DNA of 42,979 nt from JABWBR01 sp036741235 (GTDB lineage Bacteria; Bacteroidota; Bacteroidia; Chitinophagales; Saprospiraceae): positions 1 to 42,979 of the forward strand of contig DAINSQ010000020.1 of assembly GCA_036741235.1 (NCBI GenBank). Reading direction: 5' to 3'. Below are positions 17,560 through 25,360 of the stretch, in pieces (position 1 is the first letter of the stretch; each line of letters begins with the position of its first letter). The notes beneath the pieces are model-generated. The model saw nothing but the letters and a program-made list of their open reading frames with translations, did not search any database and was not told the DNA's origin. The translations under genes were made by a program, and so were the position numbers.

Positions 17560-19005
17560 ATGCACACCATTCAAAACTACATTGACGGCGCTTTGGCAGC
17601 GCCAATCAGCGGTAGTTACCTCGACAATTACGAGCCGGCAACCGGCTCGGTATACAGTCTGATACCCGACAGTGACGAGCGCGACGTAGAGGCGGCTGTC
17701 TCGGCGGCTCAAAAGGCATTTCCGGCATGGTCAACCTGGGGCGAGCAACGCCGGTATGAGTGCCTGATGCGGGTAGCGGCTTTAATACAGGAGCGCCGCC
17801 ACGAGTTGGCCCGGGCGGAAAGCATGGATGCCGGCAAACCGGAAAAACTGGCCTTTGAGGTTGACATTCCGCGCGCAGAGGCCAATTTTCGTTTTTTTGC
17901 TACAGCTATTTTGCATTTCAGCTCCGAATCGCATCGCATGGAAGGCCAGGCGATCAACTATACACTTCGCCAGCCTATCGGCGTAGTGGGTTGTATTTCT
18001 CCCTGGAACCTGCCGCTTTACCTGTTCACCTGGAAAATAGCTCCCGCCCTGGCTGCGGGCAATTGCGTGGTAGCCAAGCCGTCTGAGCTTACGCCTATGA
18101 CGGCCTTTATGCTCTCCCAAATCTGTATTGACGCGGGCATGCCGCCGGGGGTACTCAATATCGTTCACGGGCTGGGCGCAAAAGCAGGGCAGGCTATCGT
18201 GGCGCATCCGCACACCAAAGCGATTTCTTTTACCGGGGGTACCGCCACGGGGCGCCAACTGGCGGCCACTGCGGCGCCGATGTTCAAAAAGCTATCCCTA
18301 GAGTTAGGCGGCAAAAACCCGGTGCTTGTATTTGCCGATTGCGATATGGAAAAAGCCCTGCAGACAACGCTGCGCTCGTCGTTTTCCAATAATGGCCAAA
18401 TATGCCTCTGCGGATCAAGGGTTTATGTAGAAAGGTCTATTTATCAAACCTTCCGCGACGAACTGGTGCGCCGAACGGAGCAACTGGTGGTGGGCGACCC
18501 CGCCAACCCAGCTACTAATCAAGGGGCCCTGGTATCGGCGGCCCATCTCGACAAGGTAAGCGGTTATTTGAAACTGGCTCGCGAAGAAGGCGGTACCATT
18601 CTTACCGGCGGCGAACGCGTGATGCTGCCGGGGCGGCTCGAAGGCGGCTATTTTCTCCGCCCCGCCATCGTAGAAGGCCTCCCCCTCCTTTGCCGCACTA
18701 ACCAGGAAGAAATTTTCGGCCCCGTCATCACATTGGCGCCTTTCGACAACGACGATGAAGCCCTGACCCTCGCCAACGGCACCGATTACGGCCTTGCCGC
18801 CACCGTGTGGACCCAGAACCTCAACCGCGCCCAACGGCTTGCTGAACACCTGCAATTCGGCATTGTATGGATCAATTGCTGGATGCTACGCGATCTGCGC
18901 ACGCCCTTCGGCGGCGTAAAACACTCGGGCGTAGGCCGCGAAGGCGGCGTAGAAGCCCTGCGTTTTTTTACAGAACCGAAAAATGTGTGCGTAAGCTACC
19001 TATAA
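17560..19005 (+). CDS. aldehyde dehydrogenase, ALDH8/2-aminomuconate semialdehyde dehydrogenase-like
   Basis: A 481-residue NAD-dependent aldehyde dehydrogenase. The frame opens at a TTG at 17524, but ATG 17560 (MHTIQNYIDGALAAP) fits family length. Visible motifs are PWNLPLYLFTWKIAPALAAGN (N-terminal cofactor domain, read in parts), FTGGTATG, ELGGKNPVLVF with the general-base Glu at residue 248, and NNGQICLCG with catalytic Cys282. The GQICLCGSR pattern after the active site and the following VERSIYQTF are close to ALDH8A1 and hydroxymuconic semialdehyde dehydrogenases, which act downstream of kynurenine or catechol cleavage. No other genes of those pathways are nearby, so the substrate is inferred. 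Convergent with the next gene, leaving two bases between stops. Confidence 0.9.
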   Translation: MHTIQNYIDGALAAPISGSYLDNYEPATGSVYSLIPDSDERDVEAAVSAAQKAFPAWSTWGEQRRYECLMRVAALIQERRHELARAESMDAGKPEKLAFEVDIPRAEANFRFFATAILHFSSESHRMEGQAINYTLRQPIGVVGCISPWNLPLYLFTWKIAPALAAGNCVVAKPSELTPMTAFMLSQICIDAGMPPGVLNIVHGLGAKAGQAIVAHPHTKAISFTGGTATGRQLAATAAPMFKKLSLELGGKNPVLVFADCDMEKALQTTLRSSFSNNGQICLCGSRVYVERSIYQTFRDELVRRTEQLVVGDPANPATNQGALVSAAHLDKVSGYLKLAREEGGTILTGGERVMLPGRLEGGYFLRPAIVEGLPLLCRTNQEEIFGPVITLAPFDNDDEALTLANGTDYGLAATVWTQNLNRAQRLAEHLQFGIVWINCWMLRDLRTPFGGVKHSGVGREGGVEALRFFTEPKNVCVSYL

Positions 19006-19007
19006 CC

Positions 19008-19433
19008 TCAATTGTCCTTAATCTCCGAAGCCAAAAACGTCACCACATAGTCATCTTTGGCAATCGTTGTGCCTTCTTCGGGATAGGGATCCACCTGCTT
19101 GACGCGTATCTGGTACTTGCTGCTGATACGGCGGGAGGCCGACTGGTTTTCGCGACCTTTTAGCGTAAAATCAACAGTTTGGGCTTTGCCGCCTTTTTCT
19201 TTCATGGTCACTTGTACCACTACCTGGCCTTCCCAAACGCAATTAACGCCTTTAGGACAACGGGAGTCTTCCTTGATCTTATCGACCGCCAGCCCAAACG
19301 ATTTATCGGCGCTCATACCGCCCTGCTCTACTTTGAGCTGAAAGGGTTGCCCGATCTGGAACGTGATCTTGTCTTTGCACTTGGATGCCGTGAGCAACAG
19401 GAGTACGGCGGAGAAGTAAAGTAAATTTTTCAT
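19008..19433 (-). CDS. small secreted protein with SRCPxGxNCVWxG motif
   Basis: A 141-residue protein with an N-terminal hydrophobic signal (LLYFSAVLLLLTAS) followed by KCKDK. A cysteine is present at residue 19, but lysine just before it does not fit a normal lipobox, so lipoprotein processing is doubtful. The motif SRCPKGVNCVWEG (about residues 57-69) with its paired cysteines recurs in many small uncharacterised Bacteroidota envelope proteins, followed by beta strands (VVVQVTMKEKGGKAQTVDFTLKG). Function unknown. It lies between the ALDH gene (convergent) and porX (same strand, 47 bases farther up), and could be read through from porX. Confidence 0.78.
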   Translation of the reverse strand: MKNLLYFSAVLLLLTASKCKDKITFQIGQPFQLKVEQGGMSADKSFGLAVDKIKEDSRCPKGVNCVWEGQVVVQVTMKEKGGKAQTVDFTLKGRENQSASRRISSKYQIRVKQVDPYPEEGTTIAKDDYVVTFLASEIKDN

Positions 19434-19480
19434 AAGCGATTTTTTTAGGTAACGAGGTTATTCTAACGCAAATAACCTTG

Positions 19481-21034
19481 TCACCTCTTACTCAGCCTAA
19501 TCACCGGGCAAATCATCTCTTCCAGCGAAATGCCCCCGTGTTGGAAAGTATTTTTGTAATAATTGTTGTAATAATTGTAATTATTGGGATAGAGGAAAAA
19601 CTTATCCTCTTTTGCAAAAATGTAGGCAGAGCTCACATTGGGGCGGGGAAGGCCGAATTTTTCGGGGTCGCGCACCTCAAACACATCGCGTTTATCGTAT
19701 TGGAGATTGCGGCCCACCTTATAGCGCAGATTAGTCGTCGTTTCGCGGTCGCCCACCACTTTAGCCGGCGTATTCACCCTTATGGTGCCGTGGTCGGTGG
19801 TGAGGATAAGTTGCACATCGCGTTCGGCGGCTTTTTGCAGGGCGGCCCAGAGTGGGGAATTGACAAACCAGGAGCGGGTGAGCGAGCGATAGGCTTTTTC
19901 GTCGCCGGCCAGTTCTTTGAGTACTTCCATTTCCGTGCGGGCGTGCGACAGCATGTCGATAAAATTGTATACAATCACCGTGAGGTCATTGTGCAAGTAA
20001 TCGAGAATGCTATCCTGCATTTGTTTGGCCTGGTTGACATTCGTCACCTTCATGTAATCAAACTTGATGTCTTTGCGGAAGCGTCTTTTGATCTGTTCTG
20101 CCAGCAGATCGTGTTCGTGGAGGTTTTTTCCGCCTTCTTCATTGTCGTTTTTCCACCAATCGGGGTGGTATTTATCGATTTCCAGGGGTTGCATCCCGGA
20201 AAAGATGGCATTGCGGCTGTATTGTGTGGAGGTGGGCAAAATGCTGTAAAAGAAATCTTCTTCCTCCACCCTGAAAAATTCGGTAATAATGGGTTCGAGC
20301 ACCTTCCACTGGTCATAGCGCATATTGTCGAGCAATACCATGATAGTAGGCGTACCCTCCTGCAGTTTGGGGAAAATTTTAGAGCGCATCAGCGTATCCG
20401 ACATCACGGGGCCGTTGTGCTCATTTACCCACTCCTGGTATTTTTTGGCCACATATTTGCAAAACTCCGAGTTGGCCTCGCTTTTTTGCATAGCGAGAAT
20501 ATCGGCCATTTCATTGGAGTTCGACTCGTCGATTTTTATTTCCCAGGATATGATTTTGCGATAGATATCCACCCACTGTTCAAAATCGAGCCCGCTGTTG
20601 ATTTGCATAAAAATCTGGCGGAACTCTTGCTGGTAATCCGACGACGTTTTTTCACGCACCAGGCGTTTATTGTCGATGATTTTTTTGAGCGTTAGCAGGA
20701 TCTGATTGGGATTGACGGGTTTGATGAGGTAATCGGCGATTTGCGAGCCGATGGCCGCTTCCATCACGCTTTCCGCTCCGTTTTTAGTGATCATCACCAC
20801 GGGAAGGGGCGGGCTGCTCTCTTTGAGTTTGGCCAGGGTCTCCAGCCCGGTAATGCCGGGCATGCTCTCATCCAGAAATACCAGATCGATATCCCGGTTG
20901 TTCTCGCATTCTTCCAGCGCATCGTGGCCGTTGGTAACCGTAATTACCTCGTAACCTTTTTTTTCCAGGAACATTAATTGGGGCTTCAAGAGATCGATCT
21001 CATCGTCGGCCCAGAGTATGGTGATTTTATCCAT
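19481..21034 (-). CDS. porX: PorX: response regulator with PglZ/alkaline-phosphatase-like effector domain, T9SS regulator
   Basis: A 517-residue protein when started at ATG 21034 (MDKITILWADDEIDLL), matching the usual length of PorX near 518; the open frame to 21196 is upstream noise. Residues 1-120 form a CheY-like receiver with acidic pair D10-D11, phosphoacceptor D55 (VFLDESMPG) and LIKPVNPNQ. The rest is a PglZ-type domain of the alkaline phosphatase superfamily, with ILLDNMRYDQW-like metal-binding start (MVLLDNMRYDQW) and LTTDHGTIRV near the end. In Porphyromonas and Flavobacterium PorX acts with PorY/SigP to control T9SS genes and has phosphodiesterase activity; that is family knowledge. 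Two T9SS cargos lie within 18 kb. No histidine kinase is adjacent, as is usual for porX. Confidence 0.93.
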   Translation of the reverse strand: MDKITILWADDEIDLLKPQLMFLEKKGYEVITVTNGHDALEECENNRDIDLVFLDESMPGITGLETLAKLKESSPPLPVVMITKNGAESVMEAAIGSQIADYLIKPVNPNQILLTLKKIIDNKRLVREKTSSDYQQEFRQIFMQINSGLDFEQWVDIYRKIISWEIKIDESNSNEMADILAMQKSEANSEFCKYVAKKYQEWVNEHNGPVMSDTLMRSKIFPKLQEGTPTIMVLLDNMRYDQWKVLEPIITEFFRVEEEDFFYSILPTSTQYSRNAIFSGMQPLEIDKYHPDWWKNDNEEGGKNLHEHDLLAEQIKRRFRKDIKFDYMKVTNVNQAKQMQDSILDYLHNDLTVIVYNFIDMLSHARTEMEVLKELAGDEKAYRSLTRSWFVNSPLWAALQKAAERDVQLILTTDHGTIRVNTPAKVVGDRETTTNLRYKVGRNLQYDKRDVFEVRDPEKFGLPRPNVSSAYIFAKEDKFFLYPNNYNYYNNYYKNTFQHGGISLEEMICPVIRLSKR

Positions 21035-21112
21035 GTACGTTGCATCAATTTTATGAGAATATAAATATACTTTTTTATGGAAATATTGTTCTGAATTGTG
21101 AAATATGCCTTC

Positions 21113-22324
21113 ATGAAAAAGCAGAAAATTCTCAACGACCCTGTTTACGGCTTCATCAACATCCCCTACGGGTTGTTGTTCGACCTCATCGAGCATCCTT
21201 ATTTTCAGCGTTTAAGGCGAATCAAGCAGGTGAGTCTGACCCATTATGTTTATCCTGGCGCCTTGCACACGCGTTTTCACCACGCGTTGGGGGCATTGCA
21301 CCTGATGAGCCAGGCCATTGAGGTGCTGCGCAACAAAGGCGCCGACATCAGCGACGCGGAAGCCAATGCCGTTTCCATTGCCATTTTGTTGCACGATATC
21401 GGCCACGGCCCCTTCTCGCATACCCTCGAAAATACGCTGATCAACGTGTCGCACGAGGAATTGTCGCTGATCTTTATGGAAACGCTCAACGAACAATTCG
21501 ACGGCGCCCTCAGCCTGGCTATACGGATCTTTCAGGATCAATACCCCAAGAAGTTCCTCCACCAGCTTGTGTCGGGGCAGTTGGATATGGATCGTATGGA
21601 CTACCTTACCCGCGACAGCTTTTTCACGGGCGTTTACGAAGGGGTAATCGGCTACGACCGCATTATCAAAATGTTATCGGTAGCCGGCGACGAATTGGTG
21701 GTAGAAGAGAAGGGTATTTATTCTATTGAAAAATTCCTGGTGGCTCGCCGTCTGATGTATTGGCAAGTTTATTTGCATAAAACCGTGGTGGCTGCCGAGC
21801 AAATGCTGGTTCGCACTATGCAGCGCGCCAAAGACCTGGTACAAGCCGGCGTGACCGTTCCCGCTCCCGAGAATTTATCATTTTTTCTGTACAATAACCC
21901 GAGCGCCGACGACTTCCGGCAGCGCCGCGAAGAGTGGATCGGCTATTTTGCCGGCCTTGACGACTACGACGTGATGTCGGCCATCAAAAGCTGGATGCGC
22001 CACGACGATTTTGTGCTGCGCGAATTTTCCGAACGCCTTATCAACCGCCGCCTTTTTAAGCTGGAATTCAGCAATGAACCGTTCTCCGATGCTTATGTGG
22101 CTAAAATTTCTCAACAACTGAAGTCGGTTTACCCCGAAGCGGCTGTTCCTTATTTTCTACTTGCTGGAAAAGAGTCCAATAGCGCCTACACTACATTTAA
22201 GGATGAGATCAAAATGTTGATGAAAAACGGGCAGGTGCTGCCCTGGTCGCAGGTATCCGACCACAGCGTTCAACCTGCGTCTGTTACGAAATATTACCTG
22301 GGATATCCGAAGGCGGATGCTTGA
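21113..22324 (+). CDS. HD superfamily phosphohydrolase (dNTPase/SAMHD1-like)
   Basis: A 403-residue HD-domain protein. I start at ATG 21113 (MKKQKILNDPVYGFINIPYG); the open frame begins at an upstream GTG. Metal ligands are visible as RFHH (H56, H57) and LLHDIGHGPFSHTLE (H94, D95), plus a later QLDMDRMDYLTRDSFFTG (D168-region) that completes the HD set. This architecture, with DRMDYLTRDS, is the widespread Bacteroidota dGTPase/SAMHD1-like family, likely hydrolysing dNTPs or another phosphorylated small molecule in the cytoplasm; actual substrate unknown. It is divergent from porX with only 78 bases between starts, so the two promoters overlap or interleave. It is followed by 358 bases of repeat-bearing intergenic sequence before recX. 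Confidence 0.88.
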   Translation: MKKQKILNDPVYGFINIPYGLLFDLIEHPYFQRLRRIKQVSLTHYVYPGALHTRFHHALGALHLMSQAIEVLRNKGADISDAEANAVSIAILLHDIGHGPFSHTLENTLINVSHEELSLIFMETLNEQFDGALSLAIRIFQDQYPKKFLHQLVSGQLDMDRMDYLTRDSFFTGVYEGVIGYDRIIKMLSVAGDELVVEEKGIYSIEKFLVARRLMYWQVYLHKTVVAAEQMLVRTMQRAKDLVQAGVTVPAPENLSFFLYNNPSADDFRQRREEWIGYFAGLDDYDVMSAIKSWMRHDDFVLREFSERLINRRLFKLEFSNEPFSDAYVAKISQQLKSVYPEAAVPYFLLAGKESNSAYTTFKDEIKMLMKNGQVLPWSQVSDHSVQPASVTKYYLGYPKADA

Positions 22325-22682
22325 ATGTTGAGTTAATGTTTAATTACTTGAATATTATTGATTAATAATTAATTGTATTTGTAACTATTTAGCAGGTATC
22401 AATTAACTCGGAAGCAATGAAGTTAAACTCAAGGCTGATATTTACGGGTAGTTGTATCCGGAATTTAGTGCATTACAGGAAGACAGGATCCCCTTACTCA
22501 CACCCCCGGCCCCAGAAGGGGAGTCTTCCCGCAATGGGGAAAAACCAGGTTGTGGGTGGGGTTCCCCTTTGGGGGTTAGGGGTATGGGTTCGCAATTCGC
22601 GAATAACACGGTCAACCTAAATAGATACGATTATTTTTTAATTCAAAATTAAACATTAAGCATTAAACATAAAAAATTATAT
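22325..22682. other. intergenic region between the HD gene and recX, with a palindromic repeat
   Basis: 358 bases. The flanks are AT-rich with AACATT-type short tandems (22322-22347 and 22641-22670). The centre (22490-22584) is a G/C-rich imperfect palindrome described separately. A 67-codon open frame through the repeat has no coding character. Confidence 0.5.
22490..22584. repeat. G/C-rich imperfect palindrome, candidate dispersed repeat
   Basis: Left arm 22490-22525 starts CCCCTTACTCACACCCCC and ends GAAGGGGAGTC; the right arm 22556-22584 reads GTTCCCCTTTGGGGG then TTAGGGG. The complement of the right arm (CCCCTAACCCCCAAAGGGGA) aligns to the left arm with small insertions. An inner hairpin TTCCC/GGGAA lies at 22526-22541. 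The block is C-rich then G-rich in an otherwise AT-rich spacer. It resembles short mobile or REP-type intergenic repeats; copy number cannot be judged from one window. Confidence 0.55.
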
Positions 22683-23171
22683 TTGGGTAAATCAAATCAT
22701 AAACAATTGGACAGGCCGAGGTACGTCAGCAAGCAGCAGGCGTTGCAGAAAATGCAGCGTTTTTGCGCATTTCAGGAGCGTTCGCACTTTGAAGCGCGCA
22801 ACAAGCTATTGAGTTTGGGCATATACGGCGAGGACCTGGAGCAAATACTCAGTGAATTAGTAGAAAGCGGTTTCTTAAACGAAGAGCGGTTCGCCAGGTC
22901 GTATGCGCGCGGCAAGTTCAACATGAAAAAGTGGGGTCGGTTGCGCATCACCCAGGAATTAAAACGGCGGCAAATATCGGCCTGGTGTATTCGCAAAGCC
23001 ATGGAAGAAATTGACGAACAGGATTACGCGGAAACGCTGCGAGCGCTTTTGATAAAAAAATCGGCGCAATACGACGAAGAACTCCCGGCAGTTAAAAAAC
23101 TCAAACTCATGCGATACGCCCTGCAGAAAGGCTACGAAAGCGAATTGATTCAGCAAATGATGCCGGAATAA
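22683..23171 (+). CDS. recX: RecX family regulatory protein
   Basis: A 162-residue alpha-helical RecX, which binds and inhibits or trims RecA filaments in the cytoplasm. Three-helix repeats are visible: QKMQRFCAFQERSHFEARNKLLSLG (repeat 1, read in parts), ILSELVESGFLNEERFARSYARGKF (repeat 2, with the conserved GFLNEERFA), and WGRLRITQELKRRQIS (linker), ending with a third repeat near KKLKLMRYALQKGYESELI. The start is unusual: no ATG occurs before residue 24, where starting would cut repeat 1, so I accept the TTG at 22683. recA is not in the window. It lies downstream of the repeat-bearing spacer and probably has its own promoter. Confidence 0.88.
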   Translation: MGKSNHKQLDRPRYVSKQQALQKMQRFCAFQERSHFEARNKLLSLGIYGEDLEQILSELVESGFLNEERFARSYARGKFNMKKWGRLRITQELKRRQISAWCIRKAMEEIDEQDYAETLRALLIKKSAQYDEELPAVKKLKLMRYALQKGYESELIQQMMPE

Positions 23172-23267
23172 AGACGTCAGGGAGCTGACTTTTTCATATT
23201 ATTTGGTTGCCTGGCACTAGTATTGCCTTTAAATTGCACGAAGGAATTTGACTAAAATATAAAGAGC

Positions 23268-23486
23268 ATGAAAAAACGCAGACACACGCTGGATTATTTT
23301 GAAAATACAGCCCTGACCAAGAAACAGCAAAAAGCAATAAAGGGGGGATATGTGCAATTGCCGGAAGGTCATCCCACGATTACAACCCGCTGGGGCGAGA
23401 TTGATATTCGCCTGCGCGGCGAAGATGACATAGTATTGGGCAAAGCCAACAAGCTGAGCCGCCTGTCGTCGCCGAGTCATTTTTAA
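23268..23486 (+). CDS. GG-leader small peptide, candidate RiPP/natural-product precursor
   Basis: A 72-residue peptide starting at ATG 23268 (MKKRRHTLDYFENTALTKKQQKAIKGG read in parts). The segment LTKKQQKAIKGG, ending with Gly26-Gly27, closely resembles the double-glycine leaders of Bacteroidota natural-product precursor families, in which a C39 peptidase/ABC exporter cuts after GG. The predicted core (residues 28-72) contains no cysteine, so it is not a lanthipeptide; it is rich in acidic, basic and beta-branched residues (RWGEIDIRLRGEDDI). No modification enzyme, exporter or immunity gene is adjacent, so processing would depend on distant genes. It overlaps the end of the next, convergent gene by four bases. 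What else: an unprocessed small hypothetical protein. Confidence 0.6.
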   Translation: MKKRRHTLDYFENTALTKKQQKAIKGGYVQLPEGHPTITTRWGEIDIRLRGEDDIVLGKANKLSRLSSPSHF

Positions 23487-25018
23487 ATTTTTCTGTTGTT
23501 GAATTTTTCCATTACCAGTTGAGCGAAAGAGCGCCCTTCGAGGCGGCTGTCGATCCATGCTTCAAAGTCAAACATTTGAAGCATGGCTCTTTCTTTAGGC
23601 GCTTGCAGCAACCCCTGGAAATCGGCTTTTAAATCCTGCAATGCCTTTCGCGAGTCCTTTTTGTCAATGGCTTTGCTCGCCTGCCTGATAAAATGGATGA
23701 TTTTTACTTCAAATTCGAGTAATCCCTCCCGTTTGTTCAAATACCGCTGGGTTGAACGCAATAGCGACTCCAGCAGCATCAGGTTGCCCATTTCGTAGTG
23801 GATAATGAGGTTGAGCACCCGCGCAAGGCTTTGCAAGTCTTGCCGTTCGATACTACGAGGCAGATTGAGCCATTTGTTGAGGTAATCGAGGGCGCGGTCG
23901 TAATTGCCGGCGCCAAAAAAGATGTAGAAATATTGAAAATAAAAGCTGCTGCGCTCAAACAAGTCCTTATCCAACTGCTCCAATTCACTTAAATGATCAT
24001 CTACTACGCGCAGGCCTTCGTCAAAATTTCCTGTTTCAATGCAGAGTCTGAACTTATGGGTGTAATATTGGCGGTGGATTTTGAGTTTGTCGTCGAGGGT
24101 GATGGGATTGATATGTCGCAATTTATCGAGACATCCGTTGACTTCGTCATATCGCCCCAGGAAGCCGCAGCTTACTGCGTAGTTGCTCAACGCCGATATA
24201 TACTCTGAGAGGTCTTCTCGCAAAAAATGGGGCTGCGACTCCATAAGTTCGATCAGTTCGCCCCCCAGTTGATAAAAGCTGTGATAATCCTTGTCAGAAT
24301 AACTCAAAACGGTTTTGATACGGTAATAAAAAATGCGGGCCTGGTGGGTGAGGGCTTGCTCGGGGCCGGCCAACAGCGGATGGGCTATGACTTCCTGCAA
24401 TTCGGCATCCTGGCTGCCGGCCCGCTGGGCATTTTTCCGCACAGCCACCCAAACGCGGTAAAACAGGGTTTGGTAGTCGGAAAGGTTCTGTAAAAAAGCG
24501 ATACACCCGGCTTCCCTGCTTGCCAGGGTTTTCATTTGTTTATCCAGATAAGCGATATCGGCGCGGGCATAGGCAATTTGTTTGTACCAGTGCAGCGCCT
24601 CCAACAGGGCGTCGAACTTTTCGTAGTTTTCGGCCAGCTTTTCCGCCTTTTGCAGTACCTTGATGCAATCGTCAAATAAAGCGCGCTTGTACAACGATTT
24701 TACACCCAACAACATATTACTCAAGCGGTTGTCAATCGACTGCTTTTCGTCGTATGATTGCAGACTGCGCACGACCAGGTCGTAGAGATAGGCCTTCAGT
24801 TCTGAATACTTGCGGCTTTGCACCGGTTTGCCCTGATATACATAGTGGCAGAGGCTCTCGTCGTCAAAAACTTCCTGTGCGTCTATGGCGTCAAACAGTC
24901 GTAAATATTTGTTGTCTTTTTCGCTATAAGTATGGACAAATATTTTGAAGTATCGTTTCTCTGAACCCGAGAGCGATTTCACGAGGTGGTACAATCGATC
25001 GGAGGGCGTTTTGGGCAT
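23483..25018 (-). CDS. helical-repeat (TPR-like) hypothetical protein
   Basis: A 511-residue protein from ATG 25018 (MPKTPSDRLYHLVKSLSGSEKRYFKIF); an ATG at 25045 adds nine residues. The sequence is almost wholly alpha-helical, with repeated hairpin-sized units (for example ALLEALHWYKQIAYARADI, FYFQYFYIFFGAGNYDRAL, NLMLLESLLRSTQRYL) that look like degenerate TPRs. There is no signal peptide, membrane segment or enzymatic motif. The LxKSLSxSEKRYFKIF opening is a recurrent feature of an uncharacterised Bacteroidota family with many paralogues. Likely a cytoplasmic scaffold or signalling partner, by inference only. Stop codons of this gene and of the convergent GG-leader peptide overlap by four bases. 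Confidence 0.75.
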   Translation of the reverse strand: MPKTPSDRLYHLVKSLSGSEKRYFKIFVHTYSEKDNKYLRLFDAIDAQEVFDDESLCHYVYQGKPVQSRKYSELKAYLYDLVVRSLQSYDEKQSIDNRLSNMLLGVKSLYKRALFDDCIKVLQKAEKLAENYEKFDALLEALHWYKQIAYARADIAYLDKQMKTLASREAGCIAFLQNLSDYQTLFYRVWVAVRKNAQRAGSQDAELQEVIAHPLLAGPEQALTHQARIFYYRIKTVLSYSDKDYHSFYQLGGELIELMESQPHFLREDLSEYISALSNYAVSCGFLGRYDEVNGCLDKLRHINPITLDDKLKIHRQYYTHKFRLCIETGNFDEGLRVVDDHLSELEQLDKDLFERSSFYFQYFYIFFGAGNYDRALDYLNKWLNLPRSIERQDLQSLARVLNLIIHYEMGNLMLLESLLRSTQRYLNKREGLLEFEVKIIHFIRQASKAIDKKDSRKALQDLKADFQGLLQAPKERAMLQMFDFEAWIDSRLEGRSFAQLVMEKFNNRKI

Positions 25019-25045
25019 GACGGTTTGTTTATCGGTTATTTTCAC

Positions 25046-25360
25046 CCCAATTTAGTAAAAAAAGAGGCGCATACCAGGCGAATAACAAAAAAATGGCATA
25101 ACTGGTTTGAATTCAGAAAGCTGACTTATTTGGATGTTTGATAGTAACAGGAGGTTTAGCGTTAGGGGTTAGCTGTATTTTTACCTACACGCCAAACTAC
25201 CGCAGGCGCTAACCCCTGCTAAACGCTTACATTTGATATAAAAAATGGGACGTAAGGGTTTTGCGGGCAATCGCCAAGTCATCTTAAAACAACTTTAACC
25301 ACCGCCGCATCAATAAACCCGGTCTTAAAGCGTTTAGCAAATAAACAATCGAATACGCGA
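25046..25360. other. intergenic region upstream of the LolA-like gene, with an inverted repeat
   Basis: 315 bases between divergent genes. It holds the inverted repeat at 25154-25224 and, right after it, TACATTTG at 25228-25235, a match to the -7 consensus TAnnTTTG on the plus strand; no clear -33 TTTG stands 19-20 bases upstream. The leader would be about 120 bases. No gene seen. Confidence 0.4.
25154..25224. repeat. interrupted inverted repeat (GTTTAGC..AGGGGTTAGC / GCTAACCCCTGCTAAAC)
   Basis: Left arm GTTTAGC (25154-25160), a three-base insertion, then AGGGGTTAGC (25164-25173). Right arm 25208-25224 is the exact complement of both parts without the insertion. The spacer is 34 bases. Seventeen paired bases make chance unlikely. 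It could be a dispersed repeat, a transcript hairpin or a binding site. Confidence 0.7.

Noticed and set aside
19478..20695. 405-codon plus-strand open frame inside porX
   Set aside because: It mirrors the minus-strand porX gene, which has clear receiver and PglZ motifs; the mirror product has no domain pattern.
22417..22620. 67-codon frame through the palindromic repeat
   Set aside because: Its product is a translation of the repeat with no protein-like composition.
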